A stretch of 64,000 bases of DNA from Drosophila pseudoobscura (Eukaryota > Arthropoda > Insecta > Diptera > Drosophilidae): the NCBI RefSeq assembly GCF_009870125.1, contig NC_046680.1, positions 15,643,501 through 15,707,500 on the forward strand, in the 5' to 3' direction. The position numbers and the translations under genes are program-made. The notes beneath the pieces were generated by a model. The model saw only the letters and a program-made list of their open reading frames with translations. It was not told the origin of the DNA and made no database searches. Positions 27,195-41,320 of the stretch are shown here, in pieces (position 1 is the stretch's first letter; each line of letters opens with the position of its first letter).

Positions 27195-28376
27195 ACACAC
27201 AAGCCAAAGCCAGAAAGTTGGTATCTCTTTTACATGCCCCGGGCTGTCCTGCCCTGAAAGCCAATTTGAATTGTAAGCAAATGCCGGATATGGCAAAGTT
27301 CAAAGCGGAAACGTTTGCAGCATTTTCAATGCCAGAAAGGTTTTCCCAGCAGGAGCAGGAACCGACCAGAGAATGGTCATAATGCAGAGAAGGAGGCGTG
27401 GGGGCCAAACTTGCCAAGTTGCAATCTATAAATGCAGACGAACTTGCCACCAAGTACTGTTGCCTAAGTCGGCTCAGAACTTTGGTCCTGTCTATAGCAC
27501 CGGCATTTATACGAATGTGCCGGCATATGGGAAAAATTAATTTACATTTAAATTAGATCTATGCCACTTTCGGTCCAACAGATCCGACAGTTGACAAAAC
27601 AATTGCCCGCCGGCTTCTCGCTCTTGCCACACCTATTCGAGAGCAATCGAAGCGGCACATAAAGAGTCCTGCCGGGGGTATGCAAAATATGCAGACTGTG
27701 CGTGCCACGATATGCAAAGCATTTTTGTGGCATGTCGCAGCCCGACCACCCTGGCAGCTGATATTCCCAGCAAGGGTTACCATCCTCTGGGATGCAGAGT
27801 TTATTACCTGACGGTTGAGTGCAGATAAAGCGTCTGTTCTTTCCTGTCTTAATTCAGTTCAAGGGAATATTGTCCTTGACCGCACAATAAGTTAATTGAA
27901 TTGGCTATAATTGAATTAGCCACAGTGATAGGGCTCGCAAAGAGCACATGATAAGCTTATCGACTGATAGCAAGCCAAGAGCTTATCAAAAAGCCAACAA
28001 TCCCTTGTCATCGCAACAATTAATTATGTTTTGAATGTGCGGCAATTCATGAAAAAGAGTTAGGAATGTCAAGGGGTTTTAAAGTAAGAAATGGATTATC
28101 GAATACGAATACACTTATCGGACTCTTATGGAATCAATTAACCTCTTAAACATTTAGTTACACGGACTAATACTATTATATAATATTATTTTAAAACCTG
28201 TTTAACACTGTATTCCGATATTATCCTTTAACACTTGGCTGTGTTTCGGCAATAGCCCTATCTGAAATATATAGTCTGAAAATACTTAATTTACAAGTGA
28301 TTGAGTCTTACAAGTGCTCCAATTAAAGAAGTTCGGTTATCACATCACATAAGATAGTTAACTAAACAAGTGTTAG
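25888..28376. other. 5' flank of Amy copy 2
   Basis: No recognised gene. It holds a 195-codon open frame from the ATG at 26173 to 26760 (plus strand) of unknown nature, a CA repeat at 27164-27201 and a cluster of GATA sites at 27927-28119. Confidence 0.4.
27164..27201. repeat. CA microsatellite
   Basis: About 13 CA units, then one G, then a further run of CA. Confidence 0.9.
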
Positions 28377-28736
28377 ATAATGCTCTCGTTCTCGTTCCAG
28401 CATTCCGACATTAGAATGTGTAAGTCCAAAGTCCCATCGGTGGCCATTACAATCGAACTGCAGAAATTCGATTTGCGTTTATCAGACAATGAAGAAAGGC
28501 AAAAGAAAGTAATAACTTCGTTTCCATTGTCTTTCAGAATCGCTTTGCCGTGCCCCCACATGAGCACTTGCTCGATAATGGCACACCAGACGCCCATACG
28601 CACCACCCACCCCCCACCCCCCTACCCCCATATGGGGCAAGCTGGATCGGAATGAGTCAAAGAAGTGCATCCGCACCGTGAGCGCGTTCGCTGGCAAAAC
28701 ACTTAACGGCATCGACACGCAACCACCTACACAGAT

Positions 28737-28761
28737 ACACACACACACACACACACACACA
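28737..28761. repeat. CA microsatellite
   Basis: Twelve CA units. Confidence 0.9.
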
Positions 28762-31700
28762 TACCGCTAACGACATCAACGCGTGGCTGTGTCTGTGTGG
28801 GTTTTGTAATACGTTCGATGTAACTTTGTCACATTATCATTTTGATTGCAATGTGCTAAGCACTCCCCACACATGCTCCCCTCTCCAGCCGCCACTGCAT
28901 TGCCGTTACGTACATTGTTGGCGGTGCGTCAACAGTGCGAAAAGATTCCATGGCATACTTTTAGGCGGGCGAATTTGCTGCATTTTGCCGAACGGCTTAA
29001 AGCGCATTACGCTGCTCGTATTATTCGAGTTCATAAATTTCGCCAGGACTTCGCTGGCCCAATAAAATATAATACACTGCCAGGACCAGACAACGACGAC
29101 GACAACGACGACAGCGACGACAAAATGACCAACTCTGAAATGCCGGGCACCGAACGCTAATAAAAACCAACTTTGACTCTGACTGCGGCGCTTCCTTTTT
29201 AGTGTCGCTCGAAAATAAAACGGAGAATAACGACGCAGTCGAGAGCGGACGGGGGAGGGCCAGCCTGCTGCCGCCACGCCCCCGCCCAGTTGCACACACA
29301 CAATGCAATGTAGTTGAAAATTATGAAAATTATCTGCCACGCCATTTTTATGCCAGAAACTTTGCATCTAAATGTCCATAAAAGCGGAAGCGTCGCGACG
29401 CCAAATGGCAAGAAAAAAAAAGAAATAAGATGAGAAAAAATACGGAAGAAAATAGTGGAGATGAAAAGAAAGAAATACCAGTGCCAGGAACCGAAGCGTG
29501 GATACCCTTGCCCATACATCTTGCCCTCTTGAGGGCTGTGCCCTCAATCCCCTGGTATTTGGGTCGATCGATCGCAGTATTTTAAGCAGCTATGAAGTTT
29601 CGACTCTTTTTCTGGCGGCTGTAAAAATTAAATGTTGAAAAGCGATACACAGACCTGATAGCAGACTTTATGGGATCGGAAACGCAGTCCTCCTCTCCAA
29701 GGGTATGCTAGAGGGAATAGCTGAAAAGAAATGAAAAGGAATGAAAAGGGGTAGCGCTGGGGGGGAGATAAAAGGGGCTACGTGGCTACATGGCTACGTG
29801 TGGGCGTGTCATCTGGCGGGCCTCAGACTGCAGCGCCCCAGGCGCTGCCTGGCAGCCGGCATGTCATCATTATAATAGAAATTAAGTGCAGTCCCAGCTT
29901 CAGTTCCAGTCGCACCAGTCGCAGTCAGCTCTGGTAATGGGTAATAGAATTAAAATGGCTTGGAAGCATGCCACCCGGCAAGAGCACCGCGACAAAGGGA
30001 CAAACAATGGCACCGATTCATTAGGAGTTTGCCCAGGAGACGACGACGACACTGGGCCAACTTGGCTCCCGGCAAACTTTAAAGCCGCGTTTTAAAGCCA
30101 GACAGAGTCAAGCTGGAGAAAAGCAATCGCAAAATCGCCATAACCGTGACAATTGAAATCTGGTCATGTTCATGGACGCACTCAAGTGTAAGCAACATGT
30201 CATTTGAAATGCTTTCACCAGTCGGGCAGGACTGGGCCACACGTGCGAAAAACGTGGGAAAAACAAACCCCATTTGACAGATGATTTCCCACATTTCAGA
30301 GGCAGTTTTTACCACTCGCCCAGCCAGATTGCCCAAAATTGTGTGCGCAATTTATGCCAACCAAATGACAACTGGTTGTGTGCAACATTAAAATGCAAAG
30401 TTGCAGCAAATAGTGGCACCGAACAGAACACAAGTAGCACGGAATACTCTGCCAACTTTGCAGTCCCAAAGACAACAACATCAAACAATTTTAAGTGTTG
30501 TTCAAGTACAAAGGCCTAAGCTGCTTGAAATCAAATATAAATATCTGGTTTTTATTGAAATTCGAAAAGAAGATCAAACAGAATAGCCGCCGCGTGGGAC
30601 CCGACCACCAAACAGAGTCCATAAGTGCAACAGAGTGTCGCAAAGTACTCACAGATCAGGCCACACCTGACCAGGCCGCAACCGCAGCAATGAAGGGCGG
30701 TTGGCCGCCCACCCACACACCTACAAGGGGAGAACCTGCCAAGAGGCAGAGTCGAATGTGAAAACAGCCATGGCAACCAACAAAGAATTGAAATTGAAAT
30801 GGAAATTTGAGGTGAGCCATTTGCATTTCGGTGTTTGCTGGCCAAGTTCAAAGCAAATAAAAACATGACCGCCACCTCAGACCTCAGACCTCGAATCGAA
30901 AGCCATCAGGCCCGATCGGCAACGTCATTAAGTTCCCTATTAGCCGCATGCCACAAGCCAATCTGTACAACTTCGTTTGATGGGGAATGACTATAGCTTT
31001 TTGGCCTGTAGGCCACACAATTTGTCTTAATGCGAAAGCGAATTGCAGGCCATAAGCCAAATCGCAGTGGGCCAAAAACCAACTGCACCGCCAAGTAAAT
31101 GACAATAGAATCTCCACACAAAGCCATCACGTGGAACAGCGGCAGGACATTCAATTTGATGACTGACCTTGCGACCCGCCAGGGTTATGAACATCAAATC
31201 AGCATTGAGTCTTTCACGTATATAGCGATGTTCGGCCAATTCGGCCAGTATATCTTTATGGGTCACATCAACTAGTTACGAGCCATGTCTCTATCCGCAT
31301 CCATTTGCCGTATTCAAACTCATGCTTTAGTGTGATGACGATCTGGGACGGGGATGGGGATGGGGATGAGGATAGGGAATGCCCGCCATTCTCAATTTAT
31401 GACCCGCTATTTGGGGCTTCGCGTTGAACCTGGCTCCGACCCGTCGCATTCCGGGCCGGGTCGATTGTTTCGGCAATGGGAGTCGTGCGTATCGGTAGAT
31501 AAATCAAATCAAATGAATTTGATTTGTGCCCAGGAAATTGTCACTAAAAATAAGACGTCATAAATGTAATTTCCTCTAGACTGCCTCAGGTCACAATGGC
31601 AGTGCCGTCTAGGAGGATGAATCACCTTAAATGGGATCAACTTTGTTGCTCAAGTTGGAGAAACTTTAACCAACACAATAAAGCAAGGAAGCGGCACTTC

Positions 31701-32614
31701 CCTGAGTAATTTACCCCAAACTAGAACTGAGAGACAGCCTAAACGTTTTTTTATTTTTCAAAAACATTTACGATGCCTTTTTCTGGTGGCCCAATGTTTG
31801 CCAATAAGTATTACTTCAGTCATTGAATAACTAAACACGCATCTGCATCCGTACCTTCCACTAGGGGCAGCAGGCTCTATCTGGTTGTCGGCTCTTTGCA
31901 TATTGTGGGGCACAGGTTCACCTGCTCCGAACTGGAAAAGCATTGTTTTTCGAAACGGACAAATATTTGCCAGTTAATTCCTATTTGTGCACTGCCCAAA
32001 GCGAATGCAAAAATGTGTGCCCCCCTCCCTGGGCATGGACCTGCCCCAAGCAGCCTCATCTTTGCCAGGCGCATTTCCCGGCAAAATTCACACAACTCTG
32101 CACAACGAATTATCAACACGGCTCGGAGACCATGAATGGGTGACACACACTCGTACACACACTCTAGAACCTGGGGCCTGGTAGCCGGCAATCAGTAACC
32201 GCCGACTCATTTTTAAAAGCAATTGATCAACACACACACACACACACACGGCAGGAGCCAGGAGCCAGGACAGGAGCAGACTGGGCCGGTAGACGACTCA
32301 TGAATAAACCATGAGCGTCAACGCCAGTTGGCCAAAACAACGACAACAGCAGCATCAGGAACGAGAGCAGCCGCGGCAGTCATCTGTATGCTGTATGCTG
32401 GCCTGCAGCCAGCCTAGGACCAGGACCAGGACCGGGACCCAGCCAGGAATAGACCAGGAGCCTACAGCTGGCCAGAATGCAGGCCCAACTCTGCTGGCAC
32501 TCAAAGTGCTTAGCATATTTTGCAGTGATGGCGGTTTTCGGCACGTAATGGCCGAGTCACAGTTGCAGGCTGCTGTGGCCAACAGCCTCGAGCCCCTCCT
32601 GGCCTAGTCAGCTT

Positions 32615-32616
<2 letters not shown>

Positions 32617-32646
<30 letters not shown>
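32617..32646. repeat. CA microsatellite
   Basis: Fifteen CA units; one of four CA arrays within 6 kb. Confidence 0.9.
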
Positions 32647-32648
<2 letters not shown>

Positions 32649-34018
32649 CCCGCCGAGCACTAAAAGTCTTAATTATTTCAAAAGGTGGACGGCGGTCCAC
32701 TGTTGGGACACCATACGCATAATGATAGTGCAGGTGCTTGGCCCAGGCATCCGGCAGGGGCACACATACACACACACATACATACAGAGTCTGTGCAGCA
32801 CGAACTCTAGTTTAAAGGCGGAGCAAATGGTGCACATGTCAGAGAAACTATCAAACAATTGCACGCTCGACTGGGCCAGAATTAATATTATGTATCGCAT
32901 TTCGAAATGCATTTTAAGTTGCAGCTGCCGCTTATCAGCAGCTCTGCAGCTCGGCAGCTCTGCAGCTTGCCAAAACACAAAGTCCACAGAGAAGGGGATG
33001 CTGGAAGTTCGCTCAAAGAAGCAAAAATTTTGGCTTGCTTTTCAGAGCTTATCGGATGGAACAGGAACAAGAAAGCCAACAGAAGGAAAATTAATATTAA
33101 ACGGACAATTCGACAGCAACTTTAACCGATAAAATGTAAAGAGCACGATTGACTGAACGCTCATACGCCCCGTGGCCTCAGCATAAAATGCACAACAGCA
33201 GGAACTAGAGCCCAGAAGATTAAATTATGACTTTAGGATTACTCACTGGTCTTAATTGAAATATAACTAAAAATACTAAGGTCCCACAGCAGACGAGGGA
33301 TTCGAAGAAAGCTAGTAGTTTTTCCGATTTATGCTCATGATTCAGAAAATCTTGAATGTGGCAACTTTGTCCCGCTTTCCTTCTCCTTCAACCTGTTGTG
33401 TACATCTAAGCCCACGCAGGACGAGTATGCCCCGGCACTCTAAAAGCACTGCGGGGTACAACAACAGCAAATCGGGCCAATTTTCGAGTCTCGTCCGTTC
33501 AAGGGAAGTCGTGCCTGCAGAAGTTGATCGTTAGCAGGAAATTTCAGCTCTAGCTCTGCCCGAAAGTTACGCTCCAACTTTGCGCTGCCTTTTATGCGCT
33601 GTTATAGTTTATCGTTAAAAAGTTCCCGGCCATAGGCAAACTTCTATTGGGACCTATGCAACAGAATCGCTGGCCCCCGCCTAGGTGAGCCACTGGTTGT
33701 TGCACGAGTAATCGCGCTCGTACTCGTACTCGTACTATTTAGTTATGATGATGGGGCGACGCTCCAATTTTGGTACACAACAAAAAGTAGAAAAATCCTT
33801 GAAATCTTTCGGTTGTGAAGTGTTAATAATGCACTTACGAGCGGAGAGATGCCTACTTTGCAGCCACAGTCTCCCCACAGGTTGGGGAGAGGGAGGTGTA
33901 AGGTGCTAACGACCCCTAGACGACCTTGGCGTGCGCAGCCCGTGTCGTGCATCTATTTCAAATAGATTGAAGTAGCGCCTAAATGCGTTCGTGTGCAATT
34001 TATAAGAACGTGCTTCAT

Positions 34019-34043
34019 CACACACACACACACACACACACAC
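34019..34043. repeat. CA microsatellite
   Basis: Twelve CA units. Confidence 0.9.
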
Positions 34044-37000
34044 CAGGGGAGAGACCAGGGTGCCAGAGCTTCCCCCCAGCAAGTTCAGATCTTATCATTC
34101 ATTCTAACGAGTTCACCCACCTTCCCAGGGGGAACCCCACCGACAGCCCACCCACATGGAGAAACATCGACTCTGCTTCTGGAGCATCCTTGCTCGACAT
34201 TTATCTGTGCCAGGAAAACGTTTAATTAAGTCACTTGAATGCGTAGCCGGTTGTCGTGGCATTTATTCTCAATGATGTTGCTAATGCTGATGACGATGGT
34301 AATGCTGCCGTTGCTGATGGGGATGATGATGATGTCAATGCCGATGATGAAACGAGCGGGAGAGCCTGGCGGCCTGGGAGCCTGGGAGCCTGGGAGCTGG
34401 AGCTTCATCTGGCCTGGTGCTGCATGTCACCTGGTGACCTTGTCAAGCCGCTCACAGCAGCATTTTCTTGTGCACATCGTGATTTGCGCTACAGTAAAGG
34501 CTCCTTCGGCTTTCGAAGTCTCCTCCCTCCAAGGCAGGAATGTTCAATGGAACTTTCCCTGTACATGGCACTTGTTTTGTGCGCCTCTCAACTCGTTCCG
34601 ATGGGCCATGAAATCGGGTAACTGCTGACACAATGCCGCAGTGTTTGACGTCATTAGCCATACGAGTCAGTACATCATCAAAGCGGATATGTGAATGTCG
34701 AAACAGGAAGAACTCATTACATCGGCTCTGCAAATGAATAGGGAACTACAAGAAGTACTAATGCGTGGGAGATCATCGTCTGTACATGCCAAAGGATACA
34801 TTTTAGTGGGATTTGTCAAATTATCAATTAGCCGCACCACTTGAGCAGATTATAAAAAGCTCCTTTCGCAATCATCAGATGAAATTCAGTTGGCATGGAA
34901 TCCGCCCGAGTGGCAGGCATTTATTTTATCTGAGAGTGGATTTTTGAGAGCACTTTTTGAATGTATTAAAAAAAGGTACTAGCTTAATATCCTTTATATG
35001 TGAGCTTTAAATTGTTTTATATTTTCTGTATCGTTTTGGGAAACTCCTCAAGACAGAGGCTGGTTATCAGACGCTCTCTTCATTTAGGATGTTAGTATTT
35101 TGCCAGTTACTTTTAAATATTTCGAGCGCATTTCATAAGAAAAACCAATAAATTGTACAGCAACCTTTCAATGGTCAAGATAAATGACCTTTGAGTTGAG
35201 TTTTCGCTTAGGCTATGTTCAATGCGGAGTATCCAAGTGCTGGTTTGTATATAGAAGCCAGTCTGTACATAAACATGTAAATATTTACTGTGCTTGTACG
35301 CATACCTCGATCTCGGGTGGTGGAGTGTCGGGTTCTGTCGTGGGATGCCGACATACGAGTACACTGCAGAGTTTGCAATTTGTAGTATCGTCAATAGAAG
35401 TCGATCTAGTGTATGGTTTCTGTGTACAATGCCTTCTATAAACAAGCTTCTGCTGCAAGATTAATCATCAAGAGTATGGGGTTACAAGTCCCACTGGACT
35501 ATGGTGAGGCAGCAGAAATGAGGAGCCTCTGTTGGAGGTTCCAACTATCTCCCAATCGTGGCTAAGATAGTTCCCGAGTTGCGGCTATCACCACTGCGCT
35601 CTGACCTGATTATTAAGTACTTGTTCTCAGTAACATTTATGGTCTAATTTCGGTCGTTTGATACATTTTTATTGTTGCTGGACTCAGAGTCGGAGCTAAT
35701 TGACTTCCGTATGGGCGCTTCTTCCTGTTGTGCCACACTCATTATTTATTCAACCCAACCCCCGCCCCCCGCCCCCCGCCACCCAGCCCACTGCAGGTTT
35801 TGTTATCTGTATTATGTATAGTCCACTAATGCACTGCCTTCTTGCTTCTGCCTTTCTCCTTTTTCCCCCCATTTCAAATCCCTGACGTCTCATTGTTCTG
35901 CCGAAAACCACAAAAGAGAAAAAACAAACAACCACACCGCACACACACACACACAGACACACACTCACTCAGAATCATTATAGTATGCATGCAAGTGAGA
36001 GTGAAAATGTTTTTTGTGGAAGATTTTGCTGCTGCATTTATTACTTCTGTGCTTTTGTGGCTGCCCCTGGATTATTAGTTCTTGCTAAGCTGCATCATTA
36101 TTTATGCCATCATTGATAATTCCCTTAATTAATGCGCAGCCCTCTCACAAGCTCCTGCTTCCAAGTCCAAGGTGTGCTTCCATAGGATGAGGCTTAAACT
36201 GCTCTCCGAGAACGGAAGAGCAAATCTTCCAAACAAAGACGAAATATTGGCAGTCGGAGTGCATTAGCACTGTTCACAGTCTCCAAGGTTGAGTAAGGGA
36301 TGTCTACTTTTGGTCTTCTCATATCCCCTGCATTGCATAGATGTGCACTACCGCCTCTCTCCTCTTTGTGGCTCTGTGTGAAAACGGTTTATTTATTTTC
36401 TGTCATGGGCCATTTATTTGCTGTCGTTTTCCTATGAGGCTACCTGACCTGGTTTTACGGACACATCCTCAAATATACCTCAGTCGACAGTCGACAGCCG
36501 ACAGCCGAGTGCAAATACAAACACATTATGTTTGGACACTGCTGCATAATTAAACACCCACTCTGACCGTCGCAACCATCACAGCCACGCAGGGTTGAAG
36601 ACAGATAAAAAGTAACCAAAGCCCGAGACGCTCGCTTGCATGTGTCAACAGAGGCGAGCGCAGAGAGCAGAGAGCAGAGAGCAGAAAACAGAGAGTGTGG
36701 AAGTGCTAATGTGCGCTCTCTTCTCTTCAGTGGCCCTCCTCTCACGTGTTTGTCCCTCTCCCGCTACCGCTCCCGCTCCCGACGATTACAACTAGAACTA
36801 AATTCGATTTGCATTTCGAACGATTTGAACGACTCGCCGGTTAAAGGTCGTTGCAGCCCAAAGTGCTTAATAAATTCACTTTACACAGCACGCTCCCAAA
36901 CAACAGACCCAAAAAAAAAAGAAACGCCTAGGAGGGGCTGGTGGTGGGGAATAGGTCGGGCAGCAAGTCAATTTGTCAATTTTAAAACAAACTACAGCTG

Positions 37001-37681
37001 CAAAAAACGTACAAAATGAAGAAAACAGCTCTTCAGGCGAGGGCACCGACAGTGCGATACCCAGCACTCAGTGTCATTGGGAAAATACAGATTGAAACTC
37101 CCTTGGAAGTCCTGGTTCCCTGGCAACTTATTTGGGGGCCCGAAAACACTGTCACATACATTTCCTTGGGTGCAGCATACTCTTGCAGTCCATAAGTATC
37201 GTGCACACAAAAAAATAGGGCTTCCATCCGCAGCCACATGCGATGCAAGATGTTGGTAAAAAAAAAAGAGCGAGAAAGAGATGGGTGTAAAAAATGGTTG
37301 TATTGGGAAAAAGTTCAAAAATAAACAGAGTACATGTATGTACGTGTATTTGCATGGGTGTGTGTTTGCGGAGCCTTGTATGTGACAATCTGTAAAATTC
37401 GACGTGCCAAAAGCCGCACACAAACAATCAACAATCGCAGCAGACAGGCCGCCGGGGGGGGGCCAGTCCCAGCACTGGCTCACTCAGTCACTCAGTCAGT
37501 CAATCATTCAGCCAGCCAGTCACCCAGTCAACCATGGGGTTGGTTGGCGAAGTCGAAGTTCGAGTGGCGTTTCCGCCGAAAGCAAAATCAAAGTTAAGCA
37601 CTCAATTTTCAATTAAGCTCGGAAAATGCACACGTACACGGACACGCACACACACAGACACACTCAGACGAACAAAACGCT

Positions 37682-37699
37682 CCCCCCCCCCCCCCCCCC
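37682..37699 (+). repeat. Homopolymer of 18 C
   Basis: An uninterrupted C run; its exact length may be affected by sequencing error. Confidence 0.85.
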
Positions 37700-38933
37700 A
37701 CCGTCCTATGGCCGTGTGGAGAAAGCGAACGGAAAAAGGCTCAGTGGCGTCAATGGATTCCCTGCCAGCCTAATCAACAACCAATCCCAAGGATTCTCTG
37801 CCCATTGGCAGGGTAACCCACTTGGGCGATGGGCTTACGCCACAAGAGTACGATAAAGTGCACAGAAAAAAGTAAGCATTATATATTTATATGTGAATAT
37901 TTACTTAGTTACAAAGTATTAGTTATAGATAAGGTTTGTTGGTTCTATACGCTATCTATGGAATCATTTAGTTCAACTTTTCTGATTAAATTGGTATGAT
38001 TTGATTGTTTGTTTGTTAGCATATTTCTAGTATTCCAATCAAACACACCGATCAATAGAAAGTCCATTCTTAGCTCTCACTTTTGAGATCATCTGCATAC
38101 AAAGGATACCGCATTCGTTGGCCTTTCTGGCCTTAGGGCAAATCAAAGAAGAGCACACATACCCACTCTCAAGGGGTAGCCCCAAAGTCATTCAAATGCT
38201 TGAGGTGGTTTGTATTAAATTCACTTTGCCTGTCGCCTGCCGGCCCCTGCACAGACTCCGCCCCGCAGTCCTGGACCAGGGCCAACACATGATACGAGCG
38301 TCGGGGTGTGTTTCACCTTTTTTGCTGGCAAAGTGGCTCCTTATTTTCGTTCGTTACGCGGCTGGATGATGTTTCCGTTTGTCTATGACACGAAGGAGTC
38401 TCCCCGTTGCTGAGGTTGGCCTGAGCAGCGACGTCTTGCCGCAGGCGGAATCTGTTTGCCTCTCCTAATTATACGTGGTACATGCGAGTGTACATACTGA
38501 TGGCATTTTCTCATGCGATTAGGTTCAGAAGTTAAATGTTTAATGCTTAATCTGTGCCTCATGTTTGTCAGTTATCGTTAACCTGCCGCTATACACAAAT
38601 TATTGCCTGGCAACTGATTGTCTAGCCCACCCACTCAAACGGTGTAGCAAAGGCAGGCCCAGGGGCACAGCAGGGCTGAGGTAAGAATTTCAGACAGCCC
38701 ACAAACAAACGCAATCAACAACATCATCAATGCCAACTGGGCGTCAATAGTTTCAAGGGAAAATCGAGGCAAAGAGGAAGATGTGCTTGACAGACGACAG
38801 ACAGACAGACAAACAGACAGACATGAAATGGGTGGGAACGCAGGGAGCGTTTGCATAAGATATTCGACATGTCTAAGAAGCCCGTCAGACACGCTGACAG
38901 ACAGTCCCACCTCCAGCTCCAGCCCCATCTGCC

Positions 38934-38968
<35 letters not shown>
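38934..38968 (+). repeat. CTCCTG tandem repeat
   Basis: About six near-perfect 6-bp units. They yield repetitive frames on both strands that should not be read as proteins. Confidence 0.85.
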
Positions 38969-39212
38969 ACCTCCTCATCAATGCCATGCCAATGGGGCGT
39001 ATACGCAACAGCGCTGACTCGTGTTTACAGCGTACCCGAACCCCCCCTTACTAATGCCTTTGGAATTCCTAGGAAATTTAATTTATTTTCGGAATTTTTA
39101 TTCGGCTCGGCTTCAAAACGCTTCTGCGGTTCATCTTCGGGGACAGGCAGTAACAGACGGAGACAGGCTGTGACAGAGTGAGACAGGCAGGTGAGCAAAC
39201 AGACAGAAAGAT

Positions 39213-39260
39213 GGACAGGGACAGGGACAGGGACAGGGACAAGGACAGGGACAGGGATAG
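39213..39260 (+). repeat. GGACAG tandem repeat
   Basis: About eight 6-bp units with two single-base variants. Confidence 0.85.
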
Positions 39261-41320
39261 GTAGACAGACCACACATTGGCATATCTTGCGGTGGGACCA
39301 CCAGGGATATTGTACTTTTCGTGTTCAACAATTTCGATAAGTAGCAATTTTGAAGTTATGGCGATTCCTTCCTCCGAGCAACCTAATATCCCAAAATTGT
39401 CTGAGCGCACTTGAGCACTCAGAGCCATTTAAGCTGCTCAGCTATTAATTGAAATCTTATCTTTTCCGTGGTATTTTTGTTAAACGTTGGGCCCCAAATA
39501 AAGCCATGGGCGGGCCGTAAAACGTTTTTTAGAGATACAATTCTACTTGTAAAGTGAAAATATCAGTTACAAAAGAGCGAAGGATATCAAAATGCCAAAG
39601 CTATCCGTGAGCATGATATCGTGTAAACGATTTGACGGATACTTGATATTTAAATGCGCGATTCAGCCTCCAACCGCCAACCGCCATCCGCCATCTCCAT
39701 GTTTTTCTACACTTGTATAACTGGGACAGCTGGAAAGTTGACTATAGTTAATAGCTGAAATAATTCAATAAAATATCTACGTGTTCCGATTAGTAATTCA
39801 TCTCGAGTTGAACTAAGTTCATTAAATAAAAAGTTTTAATAGCTTTCTTATTGTTGGTTTTCTAACTTATTTGCTGAAGAATTCATTCACAAAGTTTGAC
39901 AAATGAAATCGACTGCCGGACTTATGGTAAGTGTAGCCACAGAAATATCCTTTCTGTTTACTGCTATTTGAAGAGATTTTCCATTGCGATTTTCAAAAGA
40001 AAAATAATTGTATCCGATAAAATTACCAATTTTCTATAAGAATGTCTCATTTTTACAAGCATTAGTTTGTTGCAATATTTTGTACAATATTTTTAACGAA
40101 ACAAGTTCTAAAATTAAGCGAAAAAAGCATTGGAGGAGGATTCATTAGCATTGTCTATCTACAAATCTCGTCTTACTAGACATAAACCCTTGGCTCTTAA
40201 ATATCCAAATGGAATACGACAAGGACTGTTTAAGCAAGTCAAACGATATTAGGGACTAGGGAAAATTGGAGCAATTTGGCTTTCTAAACTGCAAAATAAA
40301 GACGCTTGGAGGAATGCATGTCAATTCGGGTTCGTGGTAATGTCGGATATTATGCACAAAAAGATGTAGTTTAATACACCCCTTTAAAAATGGATTAAGC
40401 CCTTAGGTCGGCGTGTATTAATATTGTTTTTTCTTAAAACAGCAGTAAACGGAAAAGTTTTTGCTGTGCCCACACGTAATTCCGGCACTGTACATATGTA
40501 TATATTATGTACTACTGTGTAACATATATATAGTTCATATATATTTTTTCCACATCATTCCATATCGCCATCTCTGTTACCCGATTGATTCAATTGAGAT
40601 TAACTTTACGTTGCATATATTCATATTTATTTATTATTTATATACATACATATGTACATACATACATATTTATGTGTTTGAACATTCTGGATGCGCAAAA
40701 AAGAAAACACTCGGAGTAGGCAGTCTGATCCATTACAGAAGCCACGCCGACCCCCTATCAGTCAGTACTCGCATGGGCTTTGTTTTTCGACACTTGAATG
40801 AATGCAAATTAATGGATAATTGTTTGCTTACCGATCAGGGGAAATCAACACTTTTCCAAACAAACGCCGACACGATACGAATAAATCAGAGAAAATATTT
40901 TTTTACAAGCGACAAAGGCAGACTGATCTTGTGATGATCTTATTTCCCTCATGGGAAGCCCCAGCTGAGAGTCACTCGCAGTGGGGCGAAAGCACTCAAA
41001 GAGCGAACAGAATCAAGGTGTATCTATCTAAGGGGGAGAGTTCAAAAAATTCGCACCATCGCACTCTGAATGTGGGGAATCCCACAAAACTGTTTGCTTA
41101 TTAAAAGTGATATTCCCAAAGAATACAAAAGTCGTTGTTTCGTGTACTCGAGATGGGCTATACTTTGTACATGCTATGTTTGTGACACAAAAAGAGAACC
41201 TCCAAACAAACTATGCGACTCAAATGCTTCACCCTGAATAAATACATCTTGGCGTAGAACATTAGCCGAGCGCCACCTCTCAGTGATTATCATTCGGGAG
41301 GCTATCAAAATGCCCAAACG

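Larger units (their letters stand above)
28377..34850. other. Intergenic region, simple-repeat rich
   Basis: No gene recognised. It contains CA repeats at 28737-28761, 32230-32249, 32617-32646 and 34019-34043, a GGGGAT repeat at about 31350-31370 and a perfect 8-bp hairpin (TTGAGGGC / GCCCTCAA) at 29529-29547. The 104-codon frame at 28846-29160 has no recognisable family. Confidence 0.4.
34851..41320. other. Intergenic region upstream of ZnT41F
   Basis: No gene recognised. It contains a TATAAAAAG element at 34851, a mixed CA repeat at 35940-35965, eighteen C at 37682-37699, CTCCTG repeats at 38934-38968 and GGACAG repeats at 39213-39260. From about 39.5 to 41.2 kb it is AT-rich with long chance frames. 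These tracts are polymorphic-type repeats, not genes. Confidence 0.4.

Noticed and set aside
39903-39935. Short ATG exon MKSTAGLM followed by a GTAAGT donor
   Set aside because: I found no convincing acceptor and coding exon downstream, so a gene cannot be supported.
40461-40934. 157-codon frame rich in Tyr, Ile and His
   Set aside because: It lies in AT-rich DNA with ATATAC/CATACATA runs; the composition follows the DNA repeat and no family is recognisable.
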